This document shows positions 1 through 5,908 of a stretch of DNA of 7,045 nucleotides, in pieces (position 1 is the first letter of the stretch; the number at the start of each line of letters is the position of its first letter). This DNA comes from Nocardioides sp. (GTDB lineage: Bacteria; Actinomycetota; Actinomycetes; Propionibacteriales; Nocardioidaceae). The notes below the pieces were generated by a model. It did no database searches, was not told the origin of the DNA, and saw only the letters and a program-made list of their open reading frames with translations. The stretch spans positions 1 through 7,045 of the forward strand of contig JARICB010000041.1 in the NCBI GenBank assembly GCA_029264225.1, written 5' to 3'. A program made the translations under genes and the position numbers.

Positions 1-235
1 CGTACCCCTGGTCGCGTCGGTCGCGTTCAAACGCAACCAACTCACCGGGGCACCGATCTCGGCCAGCAACGGCCACCTGATGGTGATCGTCGGCTTCGAG
101 GCCGACGGCGACGTCGTGGTCAACGACCCGGCCGGGGCGACCAACGGGGCCGTGCGCCGGGTCTACGACCGCAGCCAGTTCGAGAGCATCTGGCTCAACG
201 CCAGCGGTGGCACCGTCTACGTCATCAACCGCTGA
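1..235 (+). CDS. C39-like peptidase family protein, C-terminal part (5' end outside window)
   Basis: The reading frame is open from base 2 to a TGA at 233-235 and gives the last 77 residues of a protein whose start lies before the window. The visible part has a papain-like C39/C39_2 signature: the NGHLMVIVGF stretch holds the expected catalytic His (visible residue 25), and VVVNDPAG holds the expected catalytic Asp (visible residue 42). The Cys of the triad would lie upstream, out of view. The end is a short beta-rich tail (GGTVYVINR). Family knowledge: actinobacterial proteins of this type are usually secreted or cell-wall-associated peptidases of unknown substrate. Secretion cannot be judged here because the N-terminus is missing. 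It converges on the molybdopterin oxidoreductase with only 6 nt between stop codons and no visible terminator between them. The family call is fairly sure; the substrate is unknown. Confidence 0.75.
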   Translation, partial: VPLVASVAFKRNQLTGAPISASNGHLMVIVGFEADGDVVVNDPAGATNGAVRRVYDRSQFESIWLNASGGTVYVINR

Positions 236-241
236 ATCGAC

Positions 242-1765
242 TCAGGCCCCGGCCACACTGACGTCGATGGTGTGCCAGCCGGTCGCGCCGTCCGGGACGA
301 CGTCTCGACGTACGCCCGTCTGCACCAGTCCGTCCTTGTCGCTCGCCCGCACCCGAAGCTGGTGATCTCCCGGCTCCAGGGGCAGCGTGATCGCCCACTG
401 GACCCACGTGTCCTTGCTCGGCGCCGCCGCCAGTTCGGCCGGGCGCCACTCGCCGCCGTCGAGCGCCACCTCGACCTTCGCGATGCCGGTGTGCTGCGCC
501 CAGGCCAGGCCCCCGATGTTGACGTCGCCGGCGGGCAGGTCCGCGCCCGATCGGGGTACGTCGATGCGCGAGGCGATCTTGACCGGCCCCATCTCCGACC
601 ATCCACGTTCGGTCCAGAAGGCTGCCACGTCGCTGAACCTGGTCACCTCGAAGTCGACGACCCACTTGGTCGCGGAGACGTAGCCGTAGAGACCCGGCAC
701 GATCGTGCGCACCGGGAAGCCGTGCTCGATCGGCAACGGGGCGCCGTTCATCGCGATCGCCAGCATCGCATTCCGGTCGTCGGTCAGGGTGGAGAGCGGT
801 GTCGAGCAGGTCCACCCGTCGTCGGAGGTCTGGAGGACGCAGTCTGCGGACGGGTCGAGGCCGACCTCGGCCAACAGATCGGCGGTACGGATGCCGCTCC
901 ACCAGGCGTTGCCGACGAGGTCTCCGCCGACCTCGTTGCTGACGCAACCCAGGGTGATCCACGACTCCGTGATCCGGCGCGCGACCAGGTCCTGATAGCT
1001 CAGCGTCAGCTCCTTCTCGACCAGGCCGTGGATCCGCAATACCCAGTCCTTGGGCTCGATCGTGGGCACCGAGATAGCAGTGTGGATCAGGTAGAAGTCG
1101 TCCGCGGGCGTCTGCCAGGGCGAGATCCCGCCCAGCCCGATGGTGGTCTCGGCGGGCACCGGCGGGCGGGTCACGCCGTCCAGTCGCAGCAGCCGGCGGC
1201 TCTCCGCGACGTGTCGGCGACCCCGCCCCACGATTCGCCCGGCCCCGGCAACCCCGACGGCGGCCACTGCGAGCACACCCGCCACGACCAGAAATACGCG
1301 CCGCTCACGAGAGGCCAACTCCGGGTGGCGTTGCGCCACCCGCAGCGGCTTCGTCACCGCCGCCAGGACGAGCACCCACGTTACGTAGCCCACCACGACC
1401 GGGAGCGTGTCCGCGACGCTGCCGCCCGGCTGGATCAGCACGGCAAGGATCCCGAGCCCCGCCACCCCCAGCCAGACCAGCATCGGTAGGGCGGTCCCGG
1501 TGCGGGACAGGAGTCCGGCCAGGCCGCCCAGCGCCAACAGGAACAGCACGATGCCGCACACCAGGAGGGGCTTGTCGAGTTGGCCGACGAGGCTGATCAG
1601 TCGCTCGGCGACCGCACCCGGGGTGATCTCGATGATCAGCTCTGCGACCGCCACCACGGGCGATTCCCGGATCGTGAGGGCCATTGCCGTGCCGAAACTG
1701 GTCGCCAATCCCACCAGCATGGTCACCACACCGGCGAGCATCCACAGGCTCCTACGCTCCTCCAC
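242..1765 (-). CDS. Membrane-anchored molybdopterin-dependent oxidoreductase (sulfite oxidase/YedY-like fold)
   Basis: A protein of 507 residues from the chosen GTG start. The N-terminal third is hydrophobic, with about five membrane helices near residues 9-31, 67-86, 92-111, 121-137 and 157-176, followed by a basic linker. The second part is an oxidoreductase molybdopterin-binding domain (about 205-390). The motif [19 protein letters not shown] contains the Cys (about residue 274) expected to ligate molybdenum. The last ~110 residues resemble the Mo-co dimerisation beta-sandwich ([31 protein letters not shown]). By family it should catalyse oxygen-atom transfer or reduction with a Moco cofactor; the substrate is unknown, and the topology suggests a domain tethered at the outer membrane face. 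No maturation gene is nearby. Start choice: GTG at 1765 keeps a charged lead-in (VEERRSLW) before helix 1 and has CACAAT 6 nt upstream. ATG at 1741, with AGGAG 7 nt upstream, is the alternative (499 aa). It is divergent from ispF. Confidence 0.85.
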   Translation of the reverse strand: MEERRSLWMLAGVVTMLVGLATSFGTAMALTIRESPVVAVAELIIEITPGAVAERLISLVGQLDKPLLVCGIVLFLLALGGLAGLLSRTGTALPMLVWLGVAGLGILAVLIQPGGSVADTLPVVVGYVTWVLVLAAVTKPLRVAQRHPELASRERRVFLVVAGVLAVAAVGVAGAGRIVGRGRRHVAESRRLLRLDGVTRPPVPAETTIGLGGISPWQTPADDFYLIHTAISVPTIEPKDWVLRIHGLVEKELTLSYQDLVARRITESWITLGCVSNEVGGDLVGNAWWSGIRTADLLAEVGLDPSADCVLQTSDDGWTCSTPLSTLTDDRNAMLAIAMNGAPLPIEHGFPVRTIVPGLYGYVSATKWVVDFEVTRFSDVAAFWTERGWSEMGPVKIASRIDVPRSGADLPAGDVNIGGLAWAQHTGIAKVEVALDGGEWRPAELAAAPSKDTWVQWAITLPLEPGDHQLRVRASDKDGLVQTGVRRDVVPDGATGWHTIDVSVAGA

Positions 1766-1771
1766 CCGCCC

Positions 1772-1777
1772 ATTGTG
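1772..1777 (-). promoter_or_regulatory. Candidate -10 element for the molybdopterin oxidoreductase
   Basis: On the minus strand CACAAT lies 6 nt before the GTG at 1765, the spacing expected for a leaderless transcript starting at the GTG. The first base departs from TANNNT and no -35 is visible. The hexamer is too short to prove anything alone; it gains weight only from the same spacing at other genes here. Confidence 0.28.
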
Positions 1778-1832
1778 GCCGATGGCCTCAGGGACCTGGT
1801 CCCTCGTGCGCCCGACCCGGTCCCCGGTCCGG

Positions 1833-1838
1833 CATGAT
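1833..1838 (+). promoter_or_regulatory. Candidate -10 element for ispF
   Basis: CATGAT lies 6 nt before the ispF GTG start at 1845, with no Shine-Dalgarno in between. It matches TANNNT except at the first base. The ATG inside the hexamer is out of frame with ispF and reaches a stop after four codons. A leaderless start is the simplest reading, but the evidence is weak. Confidence 0.27.
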
Positions 1839-1844
1839 CGTCGC

Positions 1845-2321
1845 GTGAGCCTCCCGCAGATCGGCATCGGAACCGACGTCCACCGACTCGTCGAGGGCGT
1901 CCCCCTCCATCTCGCCGGTCTTGCCTGGCCCGACGAGTCACATGGGCTCGAAGGTCACTCGGACGCCGACGTGGCGGCTCACGCCGCGTGCGACGCACTC
2001 TTCTCCGCAGCCGGGATCGGCGACCTCGGCACCCATTTCGGCACCAGCGAGCCGGAGTGGGCGGGTGCGTCGGGGTGCACGCTGCTCGCCGAGAGTGCAC
2101 GGCGGGTACGGGCCGCCGGCTTCGAGATCGGCAACGTCGCCATCCAGGTCATTGGCAACCGGCCGCGGCTCGGCCCCCGGCGCAGTGAGGCCGAGGCGGT
2201 GCTGAGTGCGGCCGTCGGCGTACCCGTCTCGATCAGCGCCACCACCACCGACGGGCTCGGCCTGACCGGTCGCGGCGAGGGTGTGGCCGCCATTGCTACT
2301 GCGCTCGTAGCCCGCCTCTAG
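1845..2321 (+). CDS. ispF: 2-C-methyl-D-erythritol 2,4-cyclodiphosphate synthase
   Basis: IspF converts CDP-methylerythritol 2-phosphate to methylerythritol 2,4-cyclodiphosphate with release of CMP, in the cytoplasmic MEP route to isoprenoids. At 158 residues it has the usual family length. The zinc site is intact: GTDVHR gives Asp11 and His13, and HSDADVAAH gives the third ligand His46. The conserved Asp-rich loop (SDAD) and the C-terminal [14 protein letters not shown] segment (residues 133-146, CMP binding) are present. The family normally forms a homotrimer with active sites between subunits. The GTG at 1845 places the protein start just before the first beta strand, as in family members; a long open frame upstream is not conserved-looking. 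It precedes ispD on the same strand by 104 nt, so the order is ispF then ispD, the reverse of the common ispD-ispF arrangement. Identity is secure. Confidence 0.96.
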   Translation: MSLPQIGIGTDVHRLVEGVPLHLAGLAWPDESHGLEGHSDADVAAHAACDALFSAAGIGDLGTHFGTSEPEWAGASGCTLLAESARRVRAAGFEIGNVAIQVIGNRPRLGPRRSEAEAVLSAAVGVPVSISATTTDGLGLTGRGEGVAAIATALVARL

Positions 2322-2413
2322 TCGCATCGGCGCTGGCCTGTCCTCGGTGGCGTTCTCGGCCTACTCCCGTAGCAACGTGCGACCACCAGAGCGGCACTGA
2401 TCAAGCAGGCCCC

Positions 2414-2419
2414 TACCCT
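2414..2419 (+). promoter_or_regulatory. Candidate -10 element for ispD (leaderless)
   Basis: TACCCT fits TANNNT and ends 6 nt before the ispD ATG at 2426, which would put transcription start on or next to the start codon. No Shine-Dalgarno is seen (TGGGCC lies between). No convincing -35. This suggests ispD can be transcribed separately from ispF. Confidence 0.45.
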
Positions 2420-2425
2420 TGGGCC

Positions 2426-3127
2426 ATGCCCGCCGCCGTCGTCATCCTCGCTGCTGGATCGGGCTCACGTGTCGGCGCCGACATCAACAAGGTGCTGCTG
2501 CCACTCGACGGCATCCCGGTGCTTGTCTGGTCGGTGCGCGACGCCCTCCAGACCGATGATGTACGCCGCGTGGTGGTCGTCATCCGCCCCGCCGAACGGG
2601 CCGCCGTCGAGGACGCCCTGGCTCCCCATCTCGGTAGTGCCGAGATCATCCTGGTTGACGGCGGCGCTAGCCGGCACGCATCGGAGTGGGCCGCCCTGCG
2701 GGTGCTCGCACCCGCAATCGAGGCCGACGAGATCGATCTGGTGGCCATCCACGACGGTGCCCGACCACTGGCCGGACGAGTGCTCTTCACCGAGACACTG
2801 GCCGCCGCCCGCCAACAGGGCGGCGCGATCCCGGTGCTCTCGGCGGCGCACCTGCTGACCAGCTCACTTACCGAGCCGCCGTCCGGGCTGGCGACCGTCC
2901 AGACCCCGCAAGCCTTCCGAGCCGGACCCCTACTGGCGGCGTACCGAGCAGCACAGTCCGAGGGCTTCCAGGGCACCGACACCGCGGCCACCTTGGCGGC
3001 GAAGGGCGATCTCACGGTCACGGCGGTGCCGGGCAGCCCGACCAACCTCAAGATCACCTTCCCCGAAGACCTCGTTGCCGCCGGGCGCCTCGTCCAGCTG
3101 GGCAGTCTCAGCTCAGACCAACCCTGA
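2426..3127 (+). CDS. ispD: 2-C-methyl-D-erythritol 4-phosphate cytidylyltransferase (divergent dimer arm)
   Basis: IspD joins CTP and methylerythritol 4-phosphate to give CDP-methylerythritol plus pyrophosphate, two steps before IspF. The 233-residue length is normal. The nucleotide-binding half is intact: LAAGSGSR at 8-15, Lys22 in [15 protein letters not shown] at 79-84, and HDGARP at 109-114 (Asp110, Arg113). QTPQAF at 159-164, TDTAA at 184-188 and [10 protein letters not shown] at 207-216 (Lys209) are also present. The oddity is residues 136-158. Family members here carry an arm with a V-x-D-T-x-K motif and a D/E-R-x-x-L arginine (Arg157 in E. coli, reaching the partner's active site). 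This protein instead reads [17 protein letters not shown], a few residues shorter, with Pro where the Arg is expected. Asp is also replaced by Thr in the usual TDDA/TDEA motif. It converges on the IspD-like gene. The family is certain; whether it works alone is questionable. Confidence 0.93.
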   Translation: MPAAVVILAAGSGSRVGADINKVLLPLDGIPVLVWSVRDALQTDDVRRVVVVIRPAERAAVEDALAPHLGSAEIILVDGGASRHASEWAALRVLAPAIEADEIDLVAIHDGARPLAGRVLFTETLAAARQQGGAIPVLSAAHLLTSSLTEPPSGLATVQTPQAFRAGPLLAAYRAAQSEGFQGTDTAATLAAKGDLTVTAVPGSPTNLKITFPEDLVAAGRLVQLGSLSSDQP

Positions 3128-3135
3128 CCCAGCTC

Positions 3136-3186
3136 GGGGTTGTGGTGGTTGCCAGTCAACCTATGACTGGAATCACCCACAACCCC
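3136..3186 (+). terminator. Long imperfect hairpin between convergent ispD and IspD-like genes
   Basis: An outer 10-bp stem (GGGGTTGTGG at 3136-3145 with CCACAACCCC at 3177-3186) encloses a 6/6-nt internal loop. An inner 7-bp stem follows (CCAGTCA at 3152-3158 with TGACTGG at 3164-3170) closed by a 5-nt loop. It starts 9 nt after the ispD stop and lies about 20 nt beyond the IspD-like stop on the other strand. A bidirectional terminator fits the position. There is no T-tract on either side, which is common in high-GC actinobacteria, so termination is inferred from structure and place. Confidence 0.6.
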
Positions 3187-3206
3187 GCGGTTCAGGGCAG
3201 GGTCAG

Positions 3207-3782
3207 TCAGGTCCGGGTCAGCGCTTCGAGCACGAGCACGTCCTCGGGCGAGGACACCCGCCGAGCCTCGGCCGGAGCCGTGACCTGCACGACCCGGTGC
3301 GAGCGGGCCAACTCTGCCACCAGGACCGACAGGTCATTGCTCGGTCGGTCAGTCATCGTGACGACGACGGAGGGCGGCAGGACGACCGGGGACGCAATCA
3401 TGACGAGCCCGTCGCGGTCGACGGTGTCGCCGACCAGACCCGTCGCAATCACCTTGACCGTGTCGGTGACCGGCCGGGTGCCTACCACTACGACGTCGTC
3501 GGCGAGCGATCGACGTACGCACTCGGCGATGAAGTCGGCGGGCGTCATCGGGCACAGGCAGTCGTGCAGGACGACCGGCTCCCCGGCCCGACGGACGGCA
3601 TCCCAGGAGATGCCTACGTCGATCGCCTGCACCTCGGCATCGCCAAGGGCCCAGGCAGCGCAGGCCACGAGCGCCTCGCCATGGATCAACGAGTAGGGCA
3701 GCGAGCCGCGGTCCTCATCCAGGACCACTCCGAGGGCTGGCGCGGCTTCGTGGTCGACGGGGTCGTACAGGGTCTCAGTCAT
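3207..3782 (-). CDS. Degenerate IspD-like protein (probable pseudoenzyme) downstream of carD
   Basis: A 191-residue protein that aligns by eye along the length of IspD but has lost key catalytic parts. The CTP-binding LAAGxGxR loop is shortened to LDEDRGSLPYSLIHGEALV (21-39). HDAARP has become HDCLCP (73-78), keeping Asp but losing Arg. QTPQ is replaced by ASPV (130-133), and the NxKxTxPEDL end by EARRVSSPEDVLVLEAL (172-188), losing the Lys. What it keeps is the IspD dimer arm: RPVTDTVK at 103-110 and DTVDRDGL at 119-126, with Arg123 matching E. coli Arg157. That segment is missing from the IspD encoded opposite. Inference: it is inactive alone and may pair with that IspD. The ATG at 3782 has GGAG 4 nt upstream and TACGGT 8 nt upstream; a TTG at 3812 gives ten extra, unlikely residues. 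It follows carD on the same strand, where Mycobacterium has ispD. It could instead simply be decaying, but the frame is intact and codon use is normal. Confidence 0.8.
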   Translation of the reverse strand: MTETLYDPVDHEAAPALGVVLDEDRGSLPYSLIHGEALVACAAWALGDAEVQAIDVGISWDAVRRAGEPVVLHDCLCPMTPADFIAECVRRSLADDVVVVGTRPVTDTVKVIATGLVGDTVDRDGLVMIASPVVLPPSVVVTMTDRPSNDLSVLVAELARSHRVVQVTAPAEARRVSSPEDVLVLEALTRT

Positions 3783-3790
3783 GGCGCTCC

Positions 3791-3796
3791 ACCGTA
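3791..3796 (-). promoter_or_regulatory. Candidate -10 element for the IspD-like gene
   Basis: TACGGT on the minus strand lies 8 nt before the ATG at 3782. A -35 would fall at about 3814-3819, on the downstream foot of the carD terminator hairpin, and no good -35 sequence is there. The Shine-Dalgarno-like GGAG lies in the same 8 nt, so the transcript may be leaderless or carry only a few leader bases. Confidence 0.33.
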
Positions 3797-3815
3797 AGGC
3801 GTTGCGCCGCAAATG

Positions 3816-3850
3816 CGATGAGGCCCCCGGTCAGTCCGGGGGCCTCATCG
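3816..3850 (-). terminator. Perfect 15-bp hairpin terminator after carD
   Basis: CGATGAGGCCCCCGG (3816-3830) and its exact complement at 3836-3850 enclose the loop TCAGT. On the minus strand it starts 29 nt after the carD stop and is followed by CATTTG, a very short T-run. Strength and position make it the likely end of the carD transcript. It stands 33 nt upstream of the IspD-like ATG, so any co-transcription of the two genes must read through it. Confidence 0.82.
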
Positions 3851-3879
3851 CTATGCAGTCAATGCACGAGTGGAACGCG

Positions 3880-4365
3880 TCAGGACGCGAGCACCTCGTC
3901 GAGGATGGCTTCGGCCTTGTCCTCATTGGTGTGCTCGGCCAGTGCCAGCTCGGAGACCAGGATCTGGCGAGCCTTCGCCAGCATCCGCTTCTCGCCCGCC
4001 GAGAGGCCGCGGTCGCGCTCGCGGCGCCACAGGTCACGCACGACCTCCGACACCTTCATCACGTCACCGGAGTGCAACTTCTCGAGGTTGGCCTTGTAGC
4101 GGCGCGACCAGTTGGTGGGCTCCTCGACATGGGCGGCCCGGAGCACGTCGAAGACGCGGTCGAGACCTTCCTTGTCGACGACGTCGCGGACCCCGACGAG
4201 GTCGAGGTTGCAGGAGGGAACACGAACAACGAGATCCTGCTGGGCAACAATGCGCAGAACGAGGTATTGCCGGTCCTCACCCTTGATCGTCCGCATCTCG
4301 ATCTCTTCGATGACAGCAGCCCCGTGATTTGGATAAACAACCGTTTCGCCGACGGTGAAAGTCAT
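3880..4365 (-). CDS. carD: CarD-family RNA polymerase-binding transcription regulator
   Basis: CarD binds the beta subunit of RNA polymerase and the upstream edge of the promoter bubble, stabilising open complexes at many promoters including rRNA promoters; it is essential in mycobacteria. The 161-residue product matches the mycobacterial protein nearly end to end. The N-terminal Tudor-like RNAP-interacting domain starts with [20 protein letters not shown] and continues through [14 protein letters not shown]. The helical DNA-binding C-terminal domain contains [17 protein letters not shown] and [17 protein letters not shown]. The conserved Trp (in PTNWSRR) that wedges at the bubble edge is present. 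The ATG at 4365 is fixed by the conserved N-terminus and by AGGAAGGGG upstream; an open frame further upstream has no conserved look. It is followed by a strong hairpin and then by the IspD-like gene. Identity is secure. Confidence 0.96.
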   Translation of the reverse strand: MTFTVGETVVYPNHGAAVIEEIEMRTIKGEDRQYLVLRIVAQQDLVVRVPSCNLDLVGVRDVVDKEGLDRVFDVLRAAHVEEPTNWSRRYKANLEKLHSGDVMKVSEVVRDLWRRERDRGLSAGEKRMLAKARQILVSELALAEHTNEDKAEAILDEVLAS

Positions 4366-4374
4366 GTATTTGTA

Positions 4375-4383
4375 CCCCTTCCT
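4375..4383 (-). promoter_or_regulatory. Ribosome binding site of carD
   Basis: AGGAAGGGG on the minus strand, 9 nt before the ATG at 4365. It decides the carD start and contrasts with most genes here, which have no Shine-Dalgarno. Confidence 0.65.
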
Positions 4384-4391
4384 AGGAGGCC

Positions 4392-4397
4392 AGCCTA
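4392..4397 (-). promoter_or_regulatory. Candidate -10 element for carD
   Basis: TAGGCT on the minus strand would start a transcript near 4385, giving a leader of about 20 nt that includes the ribosome binding site. No recognisable -35 at 16-18 nt. The same hexamer serves as the candidate -10 of the divergent lipoprotein gene. The rest of the 245-nt gap (4366-4610) holds no gene, hairpin or repeat that I can support. Confidence 0.3.
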
Positions 4398-4597
4398 CCA
4401 CGGCCTCGAAGCGGCCCGGACTACGTTTTCGCAGGTCAGAGCCCCCGAGCGATCTTGACAGACGGCTCTTCTTGTGGGCCAGGGGCGCCTTGGGTCTGCC
4501 AGAGACGCACTCACAACCGCACCACACTCGGTATCGGCATGATGCTGATGACACCGCTCATAGTGGGCCAGGCCGTCGACCCGAGAGGCATCGAGGC

Positions 4598-4603
4598 TAG
4601 GCT
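4598..4603 (+). promoter_or_regulatory. Candidate promoter of the lipoprotein gene (leaderless)
   Basis: TAGGCT ends 7 nt before the ATG at 4611, and GTCGAC at 4575-4580 stands 17 nt upstream as a partial -35. No clear Shine-Dalgarno precedes the ATG. The spacing fits transcription starting at the start codon. Confidence 0.42.
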
Positions 4604-4610
4604 GTCGGCC

Positions 4611-5108
4611 ATGCAGTTCCGACGCTCCCTCGCGCTCACGACCGCCGCTGTCGCACTGGCCACGGCCGGATTGTCCTCGTGCGGCTTCAACTATGCGACC
4701 GACCGCGTGTACACGCCTGCAGCCGGCGTGAACAGCAGTGGCGGTGTCGTCAAGGTCCTCGCCGCCGTGATCGTCTCCGCCGAGCCGGGCTCCGGCACCT
4801 TCGTCGCCTCACTGACCAACGGCTCGGAGACCACCGCTGTCTCCATGACCGGTCTCGCCGCGACCGAAGGCACCGACATCACGGTGGCCGAGTTCGAACC
4901 CGTCGTGGTGCCCGAGAGGGGCCTCGTCAACCTGGCGTCACCGCCGGCCGACCTCACCCTCACCGGCGAGTTCGAGGCTGGCGACTGGGTCACGATCGCT
5001 GCCAGCTTCGACAACGGCCAGCGCGTCGAGCTCGAGGTGCCCGTCGTCTCCAACAGCGGCCCCTATGAGGGCCTCGACGGCGAGACCGCACCCGAACCGG
5101 CCAACTGA
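4611..5108 (+). CDS. Secreted lipoprotein of unknown function, conserved beside carD
   Basis: The 165-residue product starts with MQFRRS, a hydrophobic stretch (about 7-21) and the lipobox LSSC with Cys24, so it should be exported, lipidated and held on the outer face of the membrane. The mature part is beta-rich, with alternating short hydrophobic strands ([42 protein letters not shown]), and ends in an acidic, Pro-containing tail. The overall look resembles small beta-sandwich lipoproteins of actinobacteria in this neighbourhood (in Streptomyces a comparable secreted protein sits near carD). I do not see the Met/His copper motif of PCu(A)C chaperones, so no copper role is claimed. The ATG at 4611 is chosen because it gives a proper signal peptide; an open frame reaching 52 codons further upstream would bury it. 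gpmA follows after 35 nt on the same strand, so the two may be co-transcribed. Confidence 0.8.
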   Translation: MQFRRSLALTTAAVALATAGLSSCGFNYATDRVYTPAAGVNSSGGVVKVLAAVIVSAEPGSGTFVASLTNGSETTAVSMTGLAATEGTDITVAEFEPVVVPERGLVNLASPPADLTLTGEFEAGDWVTIAASFDNGQRVELEVPVVSNSGPYEGLDGETAPEPAN

Positions 5109-5133
5109 CCCGCTCGCCTCTGACGTCTGATCC

Positions 5134-5138
5134 GGGAG
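5134..5138 (+). promoter_or_regulatory. Ribosome binding site of gpmA
   Basis: GGGAG lies 5 nt before the ATG at 5144, and no TANNNT sits at the leaderless spacing. This agrees with gpmA being translated from a longer transcript that starts at the lipoprotein gene. Confidence 0.55.
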
Positions 5139-5143
5139 TCACG

Positions 5144-5887
5144 ATGACCTACACGCTGGTACTGCTCCGTCACGGCGAGAGCGAGTGGAACGCCAAGAAC
5201 CTCTTCACCGGTTGGGTCGACGTGCCCCTGACCGAGAAGGGCATCGGCGAGGCGGTGCGAGGCGGCGAGCTGCTCGTAGGCGCCGGCGTACTTCCCGACG
5301 TGGTGCACACCTCGCTGCAGCGACGCGCGATCAACACCGCCTGCCTGGCACTCGATGCCGCTGAGCGTCACTGGATCCCCGTCAAGCGCTCGTGGCGCCT
5401 CAACGAGCGGCACTACGGCGCCCTCCAGGGCAAGGACAAGAAGCAGACGCTCGAGGAATACGGCGAGGAGCAGTTCATGCTCTGGCGCCGCTCGTTCGAC
5501 ACGCCTCCCCCGCCGATCGCCGATGACGACGCGTTCTCCCAGGTGGGCGACCCGCGTTACGCCGATCTCGGTGCCGAGATGCCGCGCACCGAATGCCTCC
5601 AGGACGTGATCGCTCGCTTCCTGCCCTACTGGGAGGCCGAGATCGTGCCGGACCTGAAGGCCCACAAGACAGTGCTCGTGGCCGCCCACGGCAACTCGTT
5701 GCGCGCACTGGTCAAGCACCTCGACGCCATCTCCGACGACGACATCGCCGGGCTCAACATTCCTACCGGTATGCCGCTCGTCTATCGCCTGGACGAGTCG
5801 CTGAAGCCGACCGTGGCGGGTGGGGAGTACCTCGACCCCGAGGCTGCCGCAGCCGCTGCAGCGGCCGTCGCCAACCAGGGTCGCTGA
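5144..5887 (+). CDS. gpmA: 2,3-bisphosphoglycerate-dependent phosphoglycerate mutase
   Basis: This cytoplasmic glycolytic enzyme interconverts 3- and 2-phosphoglycerate through a phosphohistidine. The 247-residue product carries the whole histidine phosphatase signature. [10 protein letters not shown] holds the phosphorylated His10, with Arg9. [11 protein letters not shown] supplies Arg60, [10 protein letters not shown] supplies Glu88, and [14 protein letters not shown] supplies His182. Length and order of motifs are those of cofactor-dependent mutases. The C-terminal tail is Ala-rich (nine Ala in a row, 233-241) and ends in VANQGR, as usual for actinobacterial members. The ATG at 5144 has GGGAG 5 nt upstream. 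It follows the lipoprotein by 35 nt and converges on phoU with 17 nt between stops. In Mycobacterium tuberculosis gpm1 also precedes senX3-regX3, so the linkage to the phosphate-sensing genes is conserved. Identity is secure. Confidence 0.96.
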   Translation: MTYTLVLLRHGESEWNAKNLFTGWVDVPLTEKGIGEAVRGGELLVGAGVLPDVVHTSLQRRAINTACLALDAAERHWIPVKRSWRLNERHYGALQGKDKKQTLEEYGEEQFMLWRRSFDTPPPPIADDDAFSQVGDPRYADLGAEMPRTECLQDVIARFLPYWEAEIVPDLKAHKTVLVAAHGNSLRALVKHLDAISDDDIAGLNIPTGMPLVYRLDESLKPTVAGGEYLDPEAAAAAAAAVANQGR

Positions 5888-5908
5888 GCATCGAGCCTCG
5901 GCACTCAG
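5884..5908. terminator. Weak inverted repeat spanning the gpmA and phoU stop codons
   Basis: CTGAG (5884-5888) and CTCAG (5904-5908) form an outer 5-bp stem around a second short complementarity (CGA/TCG). Both stop codons lie inside it. It could serve as a compact bidirectional terminator for the convergent pair, but the stem is short and interrupted, and chance is possible. Confidence 0.25.

Noticed and set aside
272..1489. Long + strand open frame of 405 codons
   Set aside because: It lies antisense to the molybdopterin oxidoreductase, is rich in Arg/Gly/Asp/His without domains, and reflects high-GC codon bias.
1407..1844. Upstream in-frame extension of ispF
   Set aside because: IspF proteins start next to the first strand (IGIGTDVH); the extension overlaps the divergent oxidoreductase and has no conserved look.
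1766..1867. Upstream extension of the oxidoreductase to 541 residues
   Set aside because: The extra N-terminal stretch is Arg-rich and overlaps the ispF start; the GTG at 1765 or the ATG at 1741 gives a normal lead-in to helix 1.
2686..3696. Plus-strand frame of 336 codons across ispD and the IspD-like gene
   Set aside because: Out of frame with ispD and antisense to the paralogue; low-complexity Arg/Thr/Ser-rich composition typical of shadows.
3783..3812. TTG start at 3812 for the IspD-like gene
   Set aside because: It adds ten non-conserved residues and begins close to the terminator foot; the ATG at 3782 has a GGAG and a TANNNT nearby.
4455..4460. TTGACA on the + strand as a -35 box
   Set aside because: No -10-like hexamer stands 16-18 nt downstream; probably chance.
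4366..4554. Upstream extension of carD to 224 residues
   Set aside because: CarD proteins start at the M-x-F-x-VG-x-TVVYP motif, and a good ribosome binding site stands before that ATG.
4541..4563. Possible short leader peptide in the carD-lipoprotein gap
   Set aside because: The ATGs here are in frame with the lipoprotein extension, lack a ribosome binding site, and encode nothing distinctive.
4455..4610. Upstream extension of the lipoprotein
   Set aside because: It would place 52 residues before the signal peptide and hide the lipobox.
5840..5866. Poly-Ala run near the gpmA C-terminus as a sign of frameshift or repeat expansion
   Set aside because: The tail resumes with VANQGR and the Ala-rich end is usual in actinobacterial phosphoglycerate mutases.
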